Assembly: GCA_024220525.1 (NCBI GenBank)
Contig: JAMYWO010000065.1
Span: forward strand, 100,437-164,436
Length of the DNA stretch: 64,000 bases
Reading direction: 5' to 3'
Origin: Cochliopodium minus
Taxonomy: Eukaryota; Discosea; Himatismenida; Cochliopodiidae
Shown here piece after piece: positions 36,399 through 47,391 of this stretch. Position 1 is the stretch's first letter; every line of letters starts with the position of its first letter. Below the pieces are notes generated by a model, which was not told where the DNA came from, did no database searches, and was given only the letters and a program-made list of their open reading frames with translations. The translations under genes were made by a program, and so were the position numbers.

Positions 36399-36560
36399 GA
36401 TGGAATATCATTTTATGAGCTATGTATAGAACATGAAAAAATTCACAATAAAGATCATTATAAAGGAATTGAGGAAGTATTCATTTGTTATGTTCCAAAT
36501 TGTTCAAAAATATTTGAGACAAAATCAGAATGGGAAACCCATCATGGGAAAGATCATTAA
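36399..36560 (+). pseudogene. C2H2 zinc-finger fragment
   Basis: An open stretch reading DGISFYELCIEHEKIHNKDH then a good C2H2 finger: CYVPNC, 12 residues, then HHGKDH, ending TAA at 36558-36560. The spacing C-x4-C-x12-H-x4-H is right. There is no in-frame ATG, because a stop lies just upstream at about 36396. It is therefore either the last exon of an unseen gene (acceptor AG at about 36398-36399) or a decayed remnant. A slightly similar Cys/His pattern precedes the finger. Confidence 0.4.
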
Positions 36561-37033
36561 GAAACAATAAAAAAACCTACAGGATCCCAAAATATGATAC
36601 ATATTTGAACAGATATAAAAATAAAAATAATTGTTCCAACAAATTTCATATTTTTGTGGTTATCATCAAACTACCCATAGAAATGAAAAAAAAAATTTCT
36701 CATAATTTTCAGGTTAATAATATATACCAATAAAAAAAAAAATCTTGAAAACCATCAATAAGATCCTATGATTGTATTATAAAATATATATTTTCAAAAT
36801 CTCATACAAATATATCTACATATAAAAATTCAACTCATTAAAAAAAAAAAGATCAATTAGGAAAACATCAAGATTATCAATATGTTGCTTCTGTTTTCCA
36901 CAAAAATCTCACTGTTTCATTGGGGAGATCTTGTGATAATGGATATCGAGAAAAATCTTCAAAACTCGAGAAGTTCTTGGCCGAAAAAGAGAAATCTGCA
37001 ACAAAAAAGCATCTCAAAATCAATTCAACAACA

Positions 37034-37438
37034 ATGCATCACTTTTCAATATTTCTTTCTGAAGTTTACCACAGCAGCTCCTACAATCAATCAGCAAGAG
37101 CTTTGGAGGGGATGATGAAGAGTGAAGAAGAGGATGGGGATGTCAGTCGCGTTGCCAGGTTTTATTCAGATTCTCTTTTCTCTGACTACAAAAAATTTCA
37201 TTCTCTTAGAAATACTTATTTTGGACACCTTAAAAAGTTTTTCATCTGTGGAAGTTGTGAAGAGAACAATAAACCTAGCTTTGAATCCCCTTCCCAACCT
37301 CCAACTCAATCTTCATCTCTTCCTCAAAGGAGAAGTAAGAAAAACAACAGGTGGAGATCTTTCACTCACAACAAAAAAAAGAAAATCAACAAAAAAAAAA
37401 ATAAATTAAATTGTTTAAATCTCAAAATTCTTGTTTAA
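37034..37438 (+). CDS. Hypothetical protein, Lys/Ser-rich tail
   Basis: A frame with better base balance than its surroundings. From the first ATG it gives 134 residues (MHHFSIFLSEVYHSSSYNQ ...). The frame is open upstream to about 36845 without a Met (VASVFHKNLTVSLGRSCDN), so an upstream exon may be missing. The middle is helical and aromatic (FYSDSLFSDYKKF). The end is a Ser/Pro/Gln patch and a Lys/Asn-rich tail. No domain is recognised. It sits 189 bp before the SAMD9-like gene on the same strand. Confidence 0.4.
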   Translation: MHHFSIFLSEVYHSSSYNQSARALEGMMKSEEEDGDVSRVARFYSDSLFSDYKKFHSLRNTYFGHLKKFFICGSCEENNKPSFESPSQPPTQSSSLPQRRSKKNNRWRSFTHNKKKKINKKKNKLNCLNLKILV

Positions 37439-37626
37439 TTCTATTGATATGTCAATTGATTTGGATTGATTTTTTTATACTGATTTTTATACACGTGATT
37501 ACTTTTTTTTTTTTTTCTTTCTGCCAATCTAAATCACTGATATATGTTGATATTCTTTCACAATTACAAAATAACATTCAATTAAAAATAAAAAAAATAA
37601 TCATTTTAATTATATTTGCATAATTC

Positions 37627-40600
37627 ATGGATCAAACAATAAAATTCCCATCCAAAGAAGAATTCAAAAAAATGAATCAAGAAGAAAAGATAAAATTGGC
37701 CACCTCTATCAATCCTAATAGAAAAAATTTCAAAAATATTACTTACAGTGATATGGTGAAAGGATATAGATATATTGAAAGCAAAAAAGGAGAAGAGAAA
37801 CCTGCTGTGTTAAAACAGACAAGTACCTATAACGAGAATAAATCCTCAAAAGAACCCATCAAAGAAACATCAAATGATCAATTAAAGGATGGATTTACCA
37901 ATATTTTTAAACAGAAACTCAATTACATAAATGAAAAGATATCCAAATCAAATTTTAATGAAGATAGGGAAAGAGATTTCAATTTATCATTCACAAAATG
38001 CCATTTCAATAAAGAATCTTCATTTTTGAAATGCCCACTGAAAGAATTGGGTAATTGTTTGGACTGGATTAAAAACAATGTCTGCGAAAATTATATTCTG
38101 GAGATACCTCAAAAATCTACGGATGGATATACCAATTACTTCAAAATGATACATTCGAATAAAATTCATGAATGCATGAGAGAATGGTCTAAAAATAAAA
38201 AAGGGTACTCTACATATCTAAAAGTACCAAACGAAAACCAATCAAATGAAGATGTTAAATTGTTTTGCCCTCGCATAATAAAAGAGGATTATCTTTTTGA
38301 ATTGAAACATAATTTGGATCTAGTACTCATATCAAATCAAAGATTAGAAAAAATAAATGCTAAAAATCTTCAATTAATCAGTAGAGAAAGTGAATATTTG
38401 CAAATCGATTCTTTGTTTTATACCGAAAAAAGAAAAACCTATGATAGTGATCCTACCACAATTAACAATATTTCCAATATTTCCAATAATGTTATTAGCC
38501 TCAATTCTTCCCTTCCAAATGAGAAATCAAGTACATATGATACTTATGATAATCTTTCTACACTTGGTCTAAATAACAATGACCCCTCTTTTGATTCAAA
38601 TCAATACGTTATCTCCAACAATAATGATCCAAATTTCAACCTCAATCACAATGATTACCCTTCTATTCCTTACATGCAACAAATATCTAATCCTTCTTTT
38701 CAAAGTAATAACCCTAATTATGTCAACCCCCACCAAATAAATCCACACAACCAATATCAAAACAATATTATCTCCAACAACAATAATTATCCAAATTTCA
38801 ACCTCAATCACAATGATTACCCTTCTATTCCTTACATGCAACAAATATCTAATCCTTCTTTTCAAAGTAATAACCCTAATTATGTCAACCCCCACCAAAT
38901 AAATCCACACAACCAATATCAAAACAATATTATCTCCAACAACAATAATTATCCAAATTTCAACCTCAATCACAATGATTACCCTTCTATTCCTTACATG
39001 CAACAAATATCTAATCCTTCTTTTCAAAGTAATAACCCTAATTATGTCAACCCCCACCAAATAAATCCACACAACCAATATCAAAACAATATTATCTCCA
39101 ACAACAATAATTATCCAAATTTCAACCTCAATTACAATTATTACCCTTCTATGCCTTACATGCAACAAATATCTCATCCTTCTTTTCAAAGTAATAACCC
39201 CAATAATGTTAACCCCTACCAAATAAGTACACACAACCAATATCAAAACAACTTAAGTAATAACTTGAGGTTTAATCCTTCTTTTCAGAGTAATAATCCT
39301 TTTGCCAATCAAAATAACTATAGAAATTTATCCAGTCTATACCCACCCAAGAAAAGAATAACTCAACTTCAAAATTTTCAAGAAATTTATCAACTTGATT
39401 ATGAAACAGAACAAGTAGAATTCAAAAACTTTCTTCCCAATTTCAATTATGTGCAATATACTAAAGATAAGAGCCTTGATATCGATACAGAGAGATTACT
39501 TTTGAGTTTTATTTCTATATATAATCAACCTCTTAGGGATAAACCTTCTTATTTAGTACTTGGAATAAGAGAGATTAATGGAAGGGTTGTAGAAAGAAAA
39601 GGATTTTCAGAAAATCAAATATTAGACACATCTCACCTTTCCAAATTTTTAACAACTTGTACATCTAATATCAATGTTGATTCCGTGTATCATTTCTATA
39701 AAGTAGCCAATCCAGATATAGAGGGAAATCATTTCTACGTTATAGAAATCTCTCCAGTAAAAGAAACAAATAGATTTGGTGGTTTGGTTTATACTTCATG
39801 CAACTTTACCAATTCTGACACAAGCACAATTTATTGGAGAAGGCAAACTATTGTAAACAAAACTTCAAGACATTGTTATGAAAAAGATTCTTCCAGTGAC
39901 AAACCCGCAAATTACAACAATACACTACAAGCAATAAAGGAGCTTAGATATTGGTGGAATAATCCTGAAACAGAAAAAAAGATCAATGAAATGGAAATAA
40001 GAAAAATAGTTGAGTTTACCAACAATTTCACTTATAGCACTTCTAATTATATCTTGGTTAGTTGTCTCAAAAATAATAATAGTCAGGCATACCTTCAAAA
40101 ATTGTCAATAATCCCATGGCAACTTGTCTTAGATTTCAACGAAAATTCTGAAACACTTGGTCTTTATAGTAAATGTGTAAGGGATAACAAATTGTTTCTG
40201 ACAAACTTTTTAGTCGAAAAACACTATAAAAATGATATCAACTGGTCGAATTTTAGATCAAATAAAACTCTTTGGTACTTTCCATTGTCAATAAACCAAA
40301 ACAAATTTCCTAAAGCGCCCCAATCAAATTTCAAGCATTATTCTAGTCTACTAATGGACTGTTTTAATAGGTTCAACTCAAATGAAATAAAGATATTAGT
40401 ATTATGGGACGACTGGGATCAATATGAATACCTAAAATTACTTCTCACCAATTTTGATATAGCAACTTCTAACCAAACGAGTTGTTCCATACAAATTGTT
40501 ATTGAAGAAGAATTCAAATTTATGGACTTATCTCAGTTACTCAGTTCGAATGAAAGTATTAGAACGCCATTATTCTATAATCTTGGAGATCTCTTTTCTT

Positions 40601-43600
40601 ATATATACCACAAATCTCTCAAAAATAGTAGATATACAAGAGAATTGGATTCTAACGAAATTGATGTTGACCTTCCTTGTTTCGACAATAAAACAAAAAG
40701 TTTTTTGGAAATTTTTAAAGATGAAGTTATTTCTTTTGATTTTGTCGATAAAAATATTGTTGAAAGAAGCCAAAGAGAAAGAATCAAACTTGGAAAAGAT
40801 CCACATTCTTTCTATAAAGGAGACAAAATTGATTGGATAGACCTGAATGGTGATTTGGATTTTAGAAGGAAGATTTATCAAATATTCAAAGAAAAAATTT
40901 CGAACAAGTTAAAATCAGACATCAAGTTCTTCTATAATCTGAAATATTTCCCTGGAACAGGAGGTACTACATTGGCTAAAAGATTACTTTTTGATTTTAG
41001 AGAAGAATATCCTTGTGTTATTTTGAGAAAATCAGCAAACATAGACAAAACAGCAAATGAGTTACATCAGTTGTACAAGATTTGTCATCTTCCAATTTTA
41101 GTTCTTTATTTCCCTGGGACTGATTCGGATAGGGAAGAAATGATACGCTCTATTAGGTCTAATCCATTTGGTGTTACTCTTATATCTGTTGAAAAAACAA
41201 ATATACAAAGAGATCAAAGAAAAAAAAAAGAAACTAAAGTGAAAAAAGTTGAGAACGAAGACAATGACGAGAAAACAATATTTTTGGATCAGTATTTGGA
41301 CAAAAAAGAATTAGTAGATCTAATAGAATTTCTTTCCAAATACGATAAAAAAGATAAAGGATTGAAACAATCAGATAAACTTAAATCTATCTATCTTCAT
41401 CCCCACTCAAAAGAACTTGATACGTTAATCCATGTTATTCTCAACTATTTCGAAGAGGACTTTAAATATGTCAAAAATTATGTAGAAAACATAATAGACT
41501 CTGCAAAGAATATATACATCTATGAAGAAAAACTCAATGTTCTATACTTCTTAGCTCTTTGCCATTTCTATGGTGAATCGGCTGTCTATCCCTTATATTT
41601 TTCGAATATTTTCAAAACCAATAAGATTACTGATTTTGGTCCGCTCTCTCAGCTTTTATTGACTGAAGTGGATTGCAATAACAAAGATCAGTGGAGATTT
41701 ACTCACAGTTTGATTGCAAAGAATATCCTTGAATTGGTTCCAAAAATATTGAATAGAAATACAGTTAATCTCTTGATAGGATTTATAGAAATTATGGCTC
41801 CACATTGTCAAGATAGTTTGGATGAAAAGAGGGGTTTTTATCTCATTTACAAAATTTTCTATTTGAGAGAAGGAAAGGATACATCTTCAGATTTTTCCTC
41901 AAAAACCAAAAAAGCTTATTCAGCAATAATGGAAAAACTTTCAGAAGAAGATAGAGATCTTATTTTTGGGAAGTTGTGTGAATCGTTTGAAAAACAAGTA
42001 CACACAAAAATTCATAGGTCGAGAAATTTGATAAAAAATAGCCCTAAAAACTATCAAAAGGCATTAGATATTATCCAACAAGCCATCAAAATGAATGACT
42101 CAGACTATAGTTGTGTGCATATGGAAGGTTTTATTCATTTTCAAAAAATGAAAGAACATCTTTCTGAAATAAAGAGTAAGATTCAGAAAGTGAAAAGGTT
42201 TGTTCCCCTTCAAAGCAATGCTATGTACAAATTTATCAACTCAGAACAACGAATCAAGAACCTTCCAGACAGATTTGAATTGGGTCTTGATCCACATTTA
42301 AACGAAGAACAAAAACTAAAATTTAATGTAGCAAAAATCTATCTCTCAGAAAACAATAAAGAAAGTATTGATCTATGGTCTCTCATTTTGAGTCTTGTAG
42401 AAAGCGATTTTAACACAGATACTAACATGGATAAAATAGAAGAAGATTACAACTTGTTAATCAAACTACTATCTGAAATTGATAAATCGTGGGATACAAT
42501 TGGAGATTTGGCAGATAAGGCAATCACACAATTCATAGATTCTCGTTCTAGTTATACTGGGGGTGTCAACGTTATTGTTGGATATTACACTGGTTAGTTT
42601 TATTTTTCTAAATCTAATCAATAATATTATTTGTATATTAATTTAGAAATTGATATGAGATTGTTGATTCTGAAAGAGCTATTTTCGGGAAGTGTTTCTG
42701 ATAAAAATTTGAGCATCTATGAAAAAGAAGGAAAACTTGGAAAAATTATTTGTGAAAGTTTAGACGAAATAATGATATTGTTTAAAAGATGCGAAGATAT
42801 AAAAAATAACCATAAGGGAGTAGAAACACTGTACGAAAAGTTTATAAAAGTGGAGAAGTATGAAAACGCTATACTCTACTTCGAAAAGAAAAAGATTCTT
42901 TCTCTTAAAAACAAAAACTTTGAATCGTTTTTTCACTCTATTCTCTCCATTATAACCATCAACAAAAAGCTTAAAGGTTGCATCTCACACCAAGACTTCC
43001 CAATAACAGATTTTAATGATTTGTACAAATATTTTTATCAAAAGAAAATTATAAACCAAAAAAATCTTTCAATATCACTCATCAATGACGTCTACAGAAC
43101 AATCATAGACTTTTACACTGTAGTCGACTACATAAAAAAAGAAGATATTCGAGAGATAGTTTATAGTTGGATCAATACCAACACTTCTGATATTTTTGCT
43201 TATTACTTTGACATGATCTTGAAATTTATAGACATGATAGAAAATCCTACTCTGATACGAAACAACCAATACATCGAAAATTTTACAGTAAGTAAAAATC
43301 TAATGGTGGAGAAGGTTAAAACTGCAATGAGCAAAAAAGATTGTATTTTTCCAGGAAAAAATTCATTCAAGGACTATATTCCCTACTACTATCTCTTTCT
43401 TCATCAAGGTACTCTGAAATTTATTTCAAAAAATGATCTTAGACTTGGGGGGTGGAATAAAAAACAACGATTCCTTTCTAACCCTGATGTTCTCTATCGT
43501 GTTGGTTCCAAAGATGATGGAAACAAGCCAAGAGTAACTGAGAAACATCTAACAAAAAATGGTATCAATGGAGATATTGAATTTTTGTTGTTGCAAAATA

Positions 43601-43713
43601 TACTTTTTCATGGGAAGGAAAACATCAGAAATACCGATGATGTAAGCTTCATCGCTGGGTTTTGTTTTAATTCGAAAAATCCTATCAAAGGATTCCTTGT
43701 TGAGAAAATTTGA
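37627..43713 (+). CDS. SAMD9-type STAND protein: AlbA_2/Schlafen, P-loop NTPase, helical repeats, OB-like
   Basis: Two exons (37627-42592, 42647-43713) give 6033 nt, 2010 residues. An N-terminal region (1-290) of unknown fold is followed by an Asn/Pro/Gln-rich linker with a 54-residue repeat (about 330-545). Residues about 590-750 match the AlbA_2/Schlafen domain (TEQVEFKNF; PSYLVLGIREINGR; HFYVIEISPV; TIYWRRQ). Residues about 800-1000 match the region after AlbA_2 in SAMD9 (IPWQLVLDFNENSETLGLY). The NTPase P-loop, FPGTGGTTLAKRLLFDF, is near 1110. It is followed by ILVLYFPGTD and the SAMD9-like LSQLLL ... FTHSLIAKNILE. The C-terminus is helical-repeat-like and ends in an OB-like segment (DVSFIAGFCFNSKNPIKGF). 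I see no clear SAM domain. Animal SAMD9/SAMD9L restrict viruses and cleave tRNA through AlbA_2. A similar role here is inference. Confidence 0.85.
38610..39255 (+). repeat. Coding minisatellite, 162-bp unit, about 4 copies
   Basis: Units begin near 38632, 38794, 38956 and 39118. Copies 1-3 are almost identical at the DNA level, including silent sites. Copy 4 has diverged and is cut short. Each unit encodes 54 residues (DYPSIPYMQQISNPSFQS and so on). The unit length is a multiple of three, so the frame is kept. The near identity points to recent expansion. The repeat makes a long open frame on the opposite strand, which is not a gene. Confidence 0.95.
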
Positions 43714-43802
43714 AATCTACATGTTTTGTTAATACAAAAAAGAATCCAAATTAATTAAAATGAAAATCAATCAATAAAAATTGGACCTATATATCTTTTT
43801 TT

Positions 43803-43873
43803 CATCTTTTATGTGATGAGATTGTGTTCAATTGAAAAAGATATAGGGAGATCCAAATCGATCAATTTTGTGN
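43803..43873. repeat. 70-bp sequence ending in a single N, copy 2
   Basis: Second identical copy of the sequence at 15131-15200 plus N. Directly after the N comes an (AAAAAT)n run to about 43947, which sits inside what should be an intron of the SDR-like gene. The 3' exons of that gene are missing, which supports a faulty join here. Confidence 0.9.
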
Positions 43874-43947
43874 AAAAAATAAAAAATAAAAAATAAAAAA
43901 TAAAAAATAAAAAATAAAAAATAAAAAATAAAAAATAAAAAATAAAA
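43874..43947. repeat. (AAAAAT)n microsatellite
   Basis: About eleven near-perfect copies of a 6-7 bp A-rich unit, starting directly after the N at 43873. Non-coding. Confidence 0.9.
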
Positions 43948-43998
43948 ATTGAAAATAAAAATAATAATAAGATGAAAAATTTAATTTAGAAAATGAAC

Positions 43999-44146
43999 CT
44001 GTTATGAGCACTACTTTATTTTTGATTCTCTCATTAGGTAAGTACTGTGGGTTTGGGTTACACTTGGAGAGCATTTGGAAAATGATGATGGAGAGAAACA
44101 AAGTGATGAAGATGGATCTTATTTTGGAAGATTTCCACATTGTCAT
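43999..44146 (-). CDS. First exon of a short-chain dehydrogenase-like protein (gene cut off)
   Basis: The exon encodes MTMWKSSKIRSIFITLFLS, a membrane anchor, then NPQYLPNERIKNKVVLITG and a GT donor in phase 1. The KVVLITG ending is where short-chain dehydrogenases begin their Rossmann fold (TGxxxGIG follows). The next exon should lie to the left but is replaced by the microsatellite, the N and the end of the SAMD9-like gene. The frame is open upstream without ATG to about 44254. The rest of the gene is lost to assembly or rearrangement. A plus-strand frame overlaps it (44004-44261) but resembles nothing. Confidence 0.5.
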
Positions 44147-44719
44147 GTACAAGATTCTTTCTACTATGAGAACTCCTGCGAAGAAGGCTGGTAGAAGCAG
44201 TTTTTTGTCCACTTCGACAGTGGAAAAGATGTTTATTGATCTATACAGGTGCAAAGTTTAGAAAAATTATTGATCGGTTGATTTTTAATCAAAAAAGAAA
44301 AAATAATTTAATTAAAAAAGAATTTAATTTAAATAAGAATTTTACCCTCCAATGAAAGAAATGAACAATGGATATAAAAAAGGCAGGAAAACTAATGTTA
44401 ATGAATTGTTATTCATTATGAGGTTATAAATTGTATCTTTAACTTTGTTTATAATTTGATTATTTCAAATTATCAAATAATAGTTGGAGGTCCTTTATAG
44501 ATGGAGTATCATTTGATGATCAAACGGCGAAATAGAATATTATAAATAATAAAATATACAAGAATATACTTTATATCCTGTAATAGAAGTGAATATTCAA
44601 TTATTCTTTACCCAAAAATAAAAATATGATGATTCTTTTCATTGATGGTGAAAAATGACTGTTTTTTTTTTTTTCCAAATAAATATATAAAAAAAAAAAA
44701 TTTAGTTGACACAGTGTGT
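44147..44719. other. Spacer between SDR fragment and F-box gene
   Basis: A/T-rich sequence that probably holds promoters for the two flanking, divergently read genes. No further gene, RNA or repeat is recognised. Confidence 0.5.
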
Positions 44720-46034
44720 ATGGGTAATGATATCAAGAAATTGAAGCAATTTCTCAAGGATGATGAGGAGATAGGAACCAAGAATTTAACTAATATATTC
44801 GCTTCATATTGCTCTAATGGCTCACAGACACTCAATATAAAGAGGGCATACAAATTGATGTATGATATCTTCAAAATGAGGAATCTCAAAGAAGATAAGG
44901 TGATTTTTTTATTTTTGGGTTACATTTAATCATACACAGATAGTCTTTGTGTCGGACAAATAAAATTCATAAATATTGATGGGAATTATATAAAATTATA
45001 CACAAATTTCGAATTAATGGAATGCAAAATAATCCTCAAATGGATTTTTTATATTTCAATATAAATTAAATAAGAGGAAATTATATTTTTATATAATTTT
45101 ATATAATAATATTTTTGAATTAAAAATGTACTATTTTTATATTTATATTTATATTCAAGATCAGTCAAAGGAAAATTTCTATTTAGCGGACATTTTCTTA
45201 AAGATAATTTTTATTTAGCGGACATTTAGGTTAATTGATTTTTTTTTATTTCAAATTAGGAAAATTTTCAAACATATCTTGACGAGAAAAAGGAGATAGA
45301 GTATGAAGAGTTCGAAGCATTGTTTTTGAAAATGATAGAAAACAAGCTTTTCACAGAAAACAAAATCACTCTTTCCAAAAGCATGAAAGTAAAAAAATAT
45401 TTAATTCAAAAAAAAAATTTAATCAAAATTTTTATTTTTTATTTAAAGGCAAAATCTTTGAAACTCAGGATTTCATCTCCTTTAATTTTAAAGTAAAAAA
45501 AAATTACAAAATTCAATTTTTTTGTTATTTAAAAAAAAATATTCTTAAAACAGTGTTAATGAGGAAAACAGATCTGTAAAAAAAAATTTTTCAAGAAAAA
45601 ATAAAGAATTTTTAAAGAAAATTTTTTCATTTTTTTGATTTTTTTTGAAAAGAATTTTTTTTTTAATTTTTTAATATTCTAATCTTTATTATTTTTTTTT
45701 TCTAATAAGGAATATCACAACGAAAATACACATACATGCATCCAAAAATTATTCGAAGAAACCGAGTTAGACGAAACCAAGCTCCAAAGTTGTTTCGATA
45801 AAATTGTAGGGGAAGACGGCTTTCTAGACGGTAATCATTTTCAATACTGCCTATATATCATGGAAACCATTTTGGCGATAAGAAACGTATTTTATTTTCA
45901 TTACTTTTTTTTTTTAAATATTTTATTTTAATTAAATTATTTTTTATTTTTTATTTTTATTTTTCATCATTTTGTATTTTAATTTAATATAATATTATTT
46001 TTTATTTTATTGTTATTTTTTATTTTTATTTTTA

Positions 46035-46065
<31 letters not shown>

Positions 46066-46082
46066 TGTTATTTTTATTTTTA

Positions 46083-46113
<31 letters not shown>

Positions 46114-47193
46114 TGTTATTTTTATTTTTATTTATTTTTCTAGCCTATCATCAAAACCTCCATATATTTCGAAATCAAAAAGAAGTACATGGATTATTTG
46201 GAATGTGATGAGAGGGACACTGTCTTCAACTTTAGTTTTTATTATTTTAAAAGGTTAAAAAAAATATTTAAATGGTTTTTTATCTGATAAAGATTTATTA
46301 TTTTTTTTATTTTTTCATTATATTTATTTATTTTTTGGAAATTAGATTTTATTTATTCAAATTTTTTATTAATATGTTTTTTTATTTTTATGTTTTTTTT
46401 TTAAAAATTTCTATTCATCTTATTTTTTTTTTATTTTTTTTTTTATTTTTTTTAATATTCATTTATTTTAAAAAAAACATTTTTTCAATTTAAATTTATC
46501 TTTTTTTTTTAAATAGAGGATTCTTGAAGATGATTTGTAAAGAAAGTAAAATGGTTACGAAATTGGGTCCTTCTCTCATGTTTGCTTTAAATGTTTTAGA
46601 AGGAGAGCAGCATTCCAGGATGTTTCGTTTTTCCAAAGCCAAGTGTTTGATAGAAAAGAAAATGGGAATTGAAGACTTAAAGCCTGTATTTTTTAATTTT
46701 TTATTTATTTTTATTCATTTTAATTGATTTTTTTTTATTTTAAATTTTTTTTATTTATTTTTAATTATAATTTTTTGTTTTGTTTATTTATTTTATTTTT
46801 TAATTTTTAATTTTTATTTAACACATTTATTTTTGTTTTTATTTCAACATATTTATTTTTTTAATTAAAAAAATATATTTTTTAAAAAAGGCTATCAACT
46901 TTGGACAAGAAATACAAATAAATCAAAGAGGATTAAGGATAAGTATTTTGAGCGAAGTTTTAAAACACTTAGATCATATCCAGATCGTCAAATGCGGGGT
47001 TGTCTCTCGAGAGTGGTTAAGAGTGTCTCGAAGTGAGACAGTGTGGAGGCCAAGGTATCTTGAACAGTTTTCTGAGATTTCTCCTTATGATTCTTTTTAC
47101 AAATTTTGGTTGAAATACGAAAAAAAAATCGAGAGAAAGTTACCCGAAAGGAGATTAAAAGAGGAGAAGGGTGTTTTAATAATTCATGAGTAA
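44720..47193 (+). CDS. EF-hand-like helical protein with C-terminal F-box
   Basis: Eight exons (44720-44899, 45260-45388, 45449-45492, 45554-45575, 45710-45886, 46144-46253, 46517-46685, 46891-47193) total 1134 nt, 377 residues. One exon is only 22 nt. The start MGNDIKKLK could be N-myristoylated. The first 170 residues are helix pairs resembling EF-hands without good calcium loops (YDIFKMRNLKEDKENFQTY; EYEEFEALFLKM; KLQSCFDKIVGEDGFLDG). The last 100 residues hold a clear F-box (LRISILSEVLKHLDHIQIV, then KCGVVSREWLRVSRSETVW). An F-box at the C-terminus after a regulator-like domain is uncommon. The introns are almost pure T/A. The one before the exon at 46144 contains a (TTTTTA)n run. Confidence 0.75.
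45165..45233. repeat. Short direct repeat with TTTAGCGGACATTT core
   Basis: The word TTTAGCGGACATTT occurs at about 45183 and again at about 45216, inside an intron of the F-box gene. Its GC-rich core stands out in A/T-rich sequence and is close to the TTAGCGGATATT core of the MITE family elsewhere in the window. Confidence 0.6.
46015..46138. repeat. (TTTTTA)n microsatellite in an intron
   Basis: A long run of six-base T-rich units with two TTTGTTA interruptions, lying just before the acceptor of the exon that begins at 46144. Confidence 0.9.
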
Positions 47194-47391
47194 TTTTTTT
47201 AGTTTTAAAAAATTTTTTTTTTTATTTTTTTTTACTCAATTTTCTTTGAAAAAGTAACGAGAACACAAATTCTTGGTCGTCTGATGACAGTTGGGATTAA
47301 CCTTCAATCATCAACAACAAGAAATTATTTAATATTGAAAAAAAAATCAAAAAAAAAAAAAAAATTTGAAAATAATGCTCTTCTTTTTGTT

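Noticed and set aside
38596-39246. 216-residue minus-strand open frame with strong internal repeats
   Set aside because: It is the antisense of the 162-bp coding minisatellite in the SAMD9-like gene; the repeat length keeps all frames open.
38610-39255. Possible CRISPR-like array
   Set aside because: Units are 162 bp, have no unique spacers, and are coding in a eukaryotic gene.
44004-44261. Plus-strand frame of 85 residues rich in Met and Lys
   Set aside because: The minus strand here has a membrane anchor followed by KVVLITG and a donor, a better explanation; the plus frame resembles nothing.
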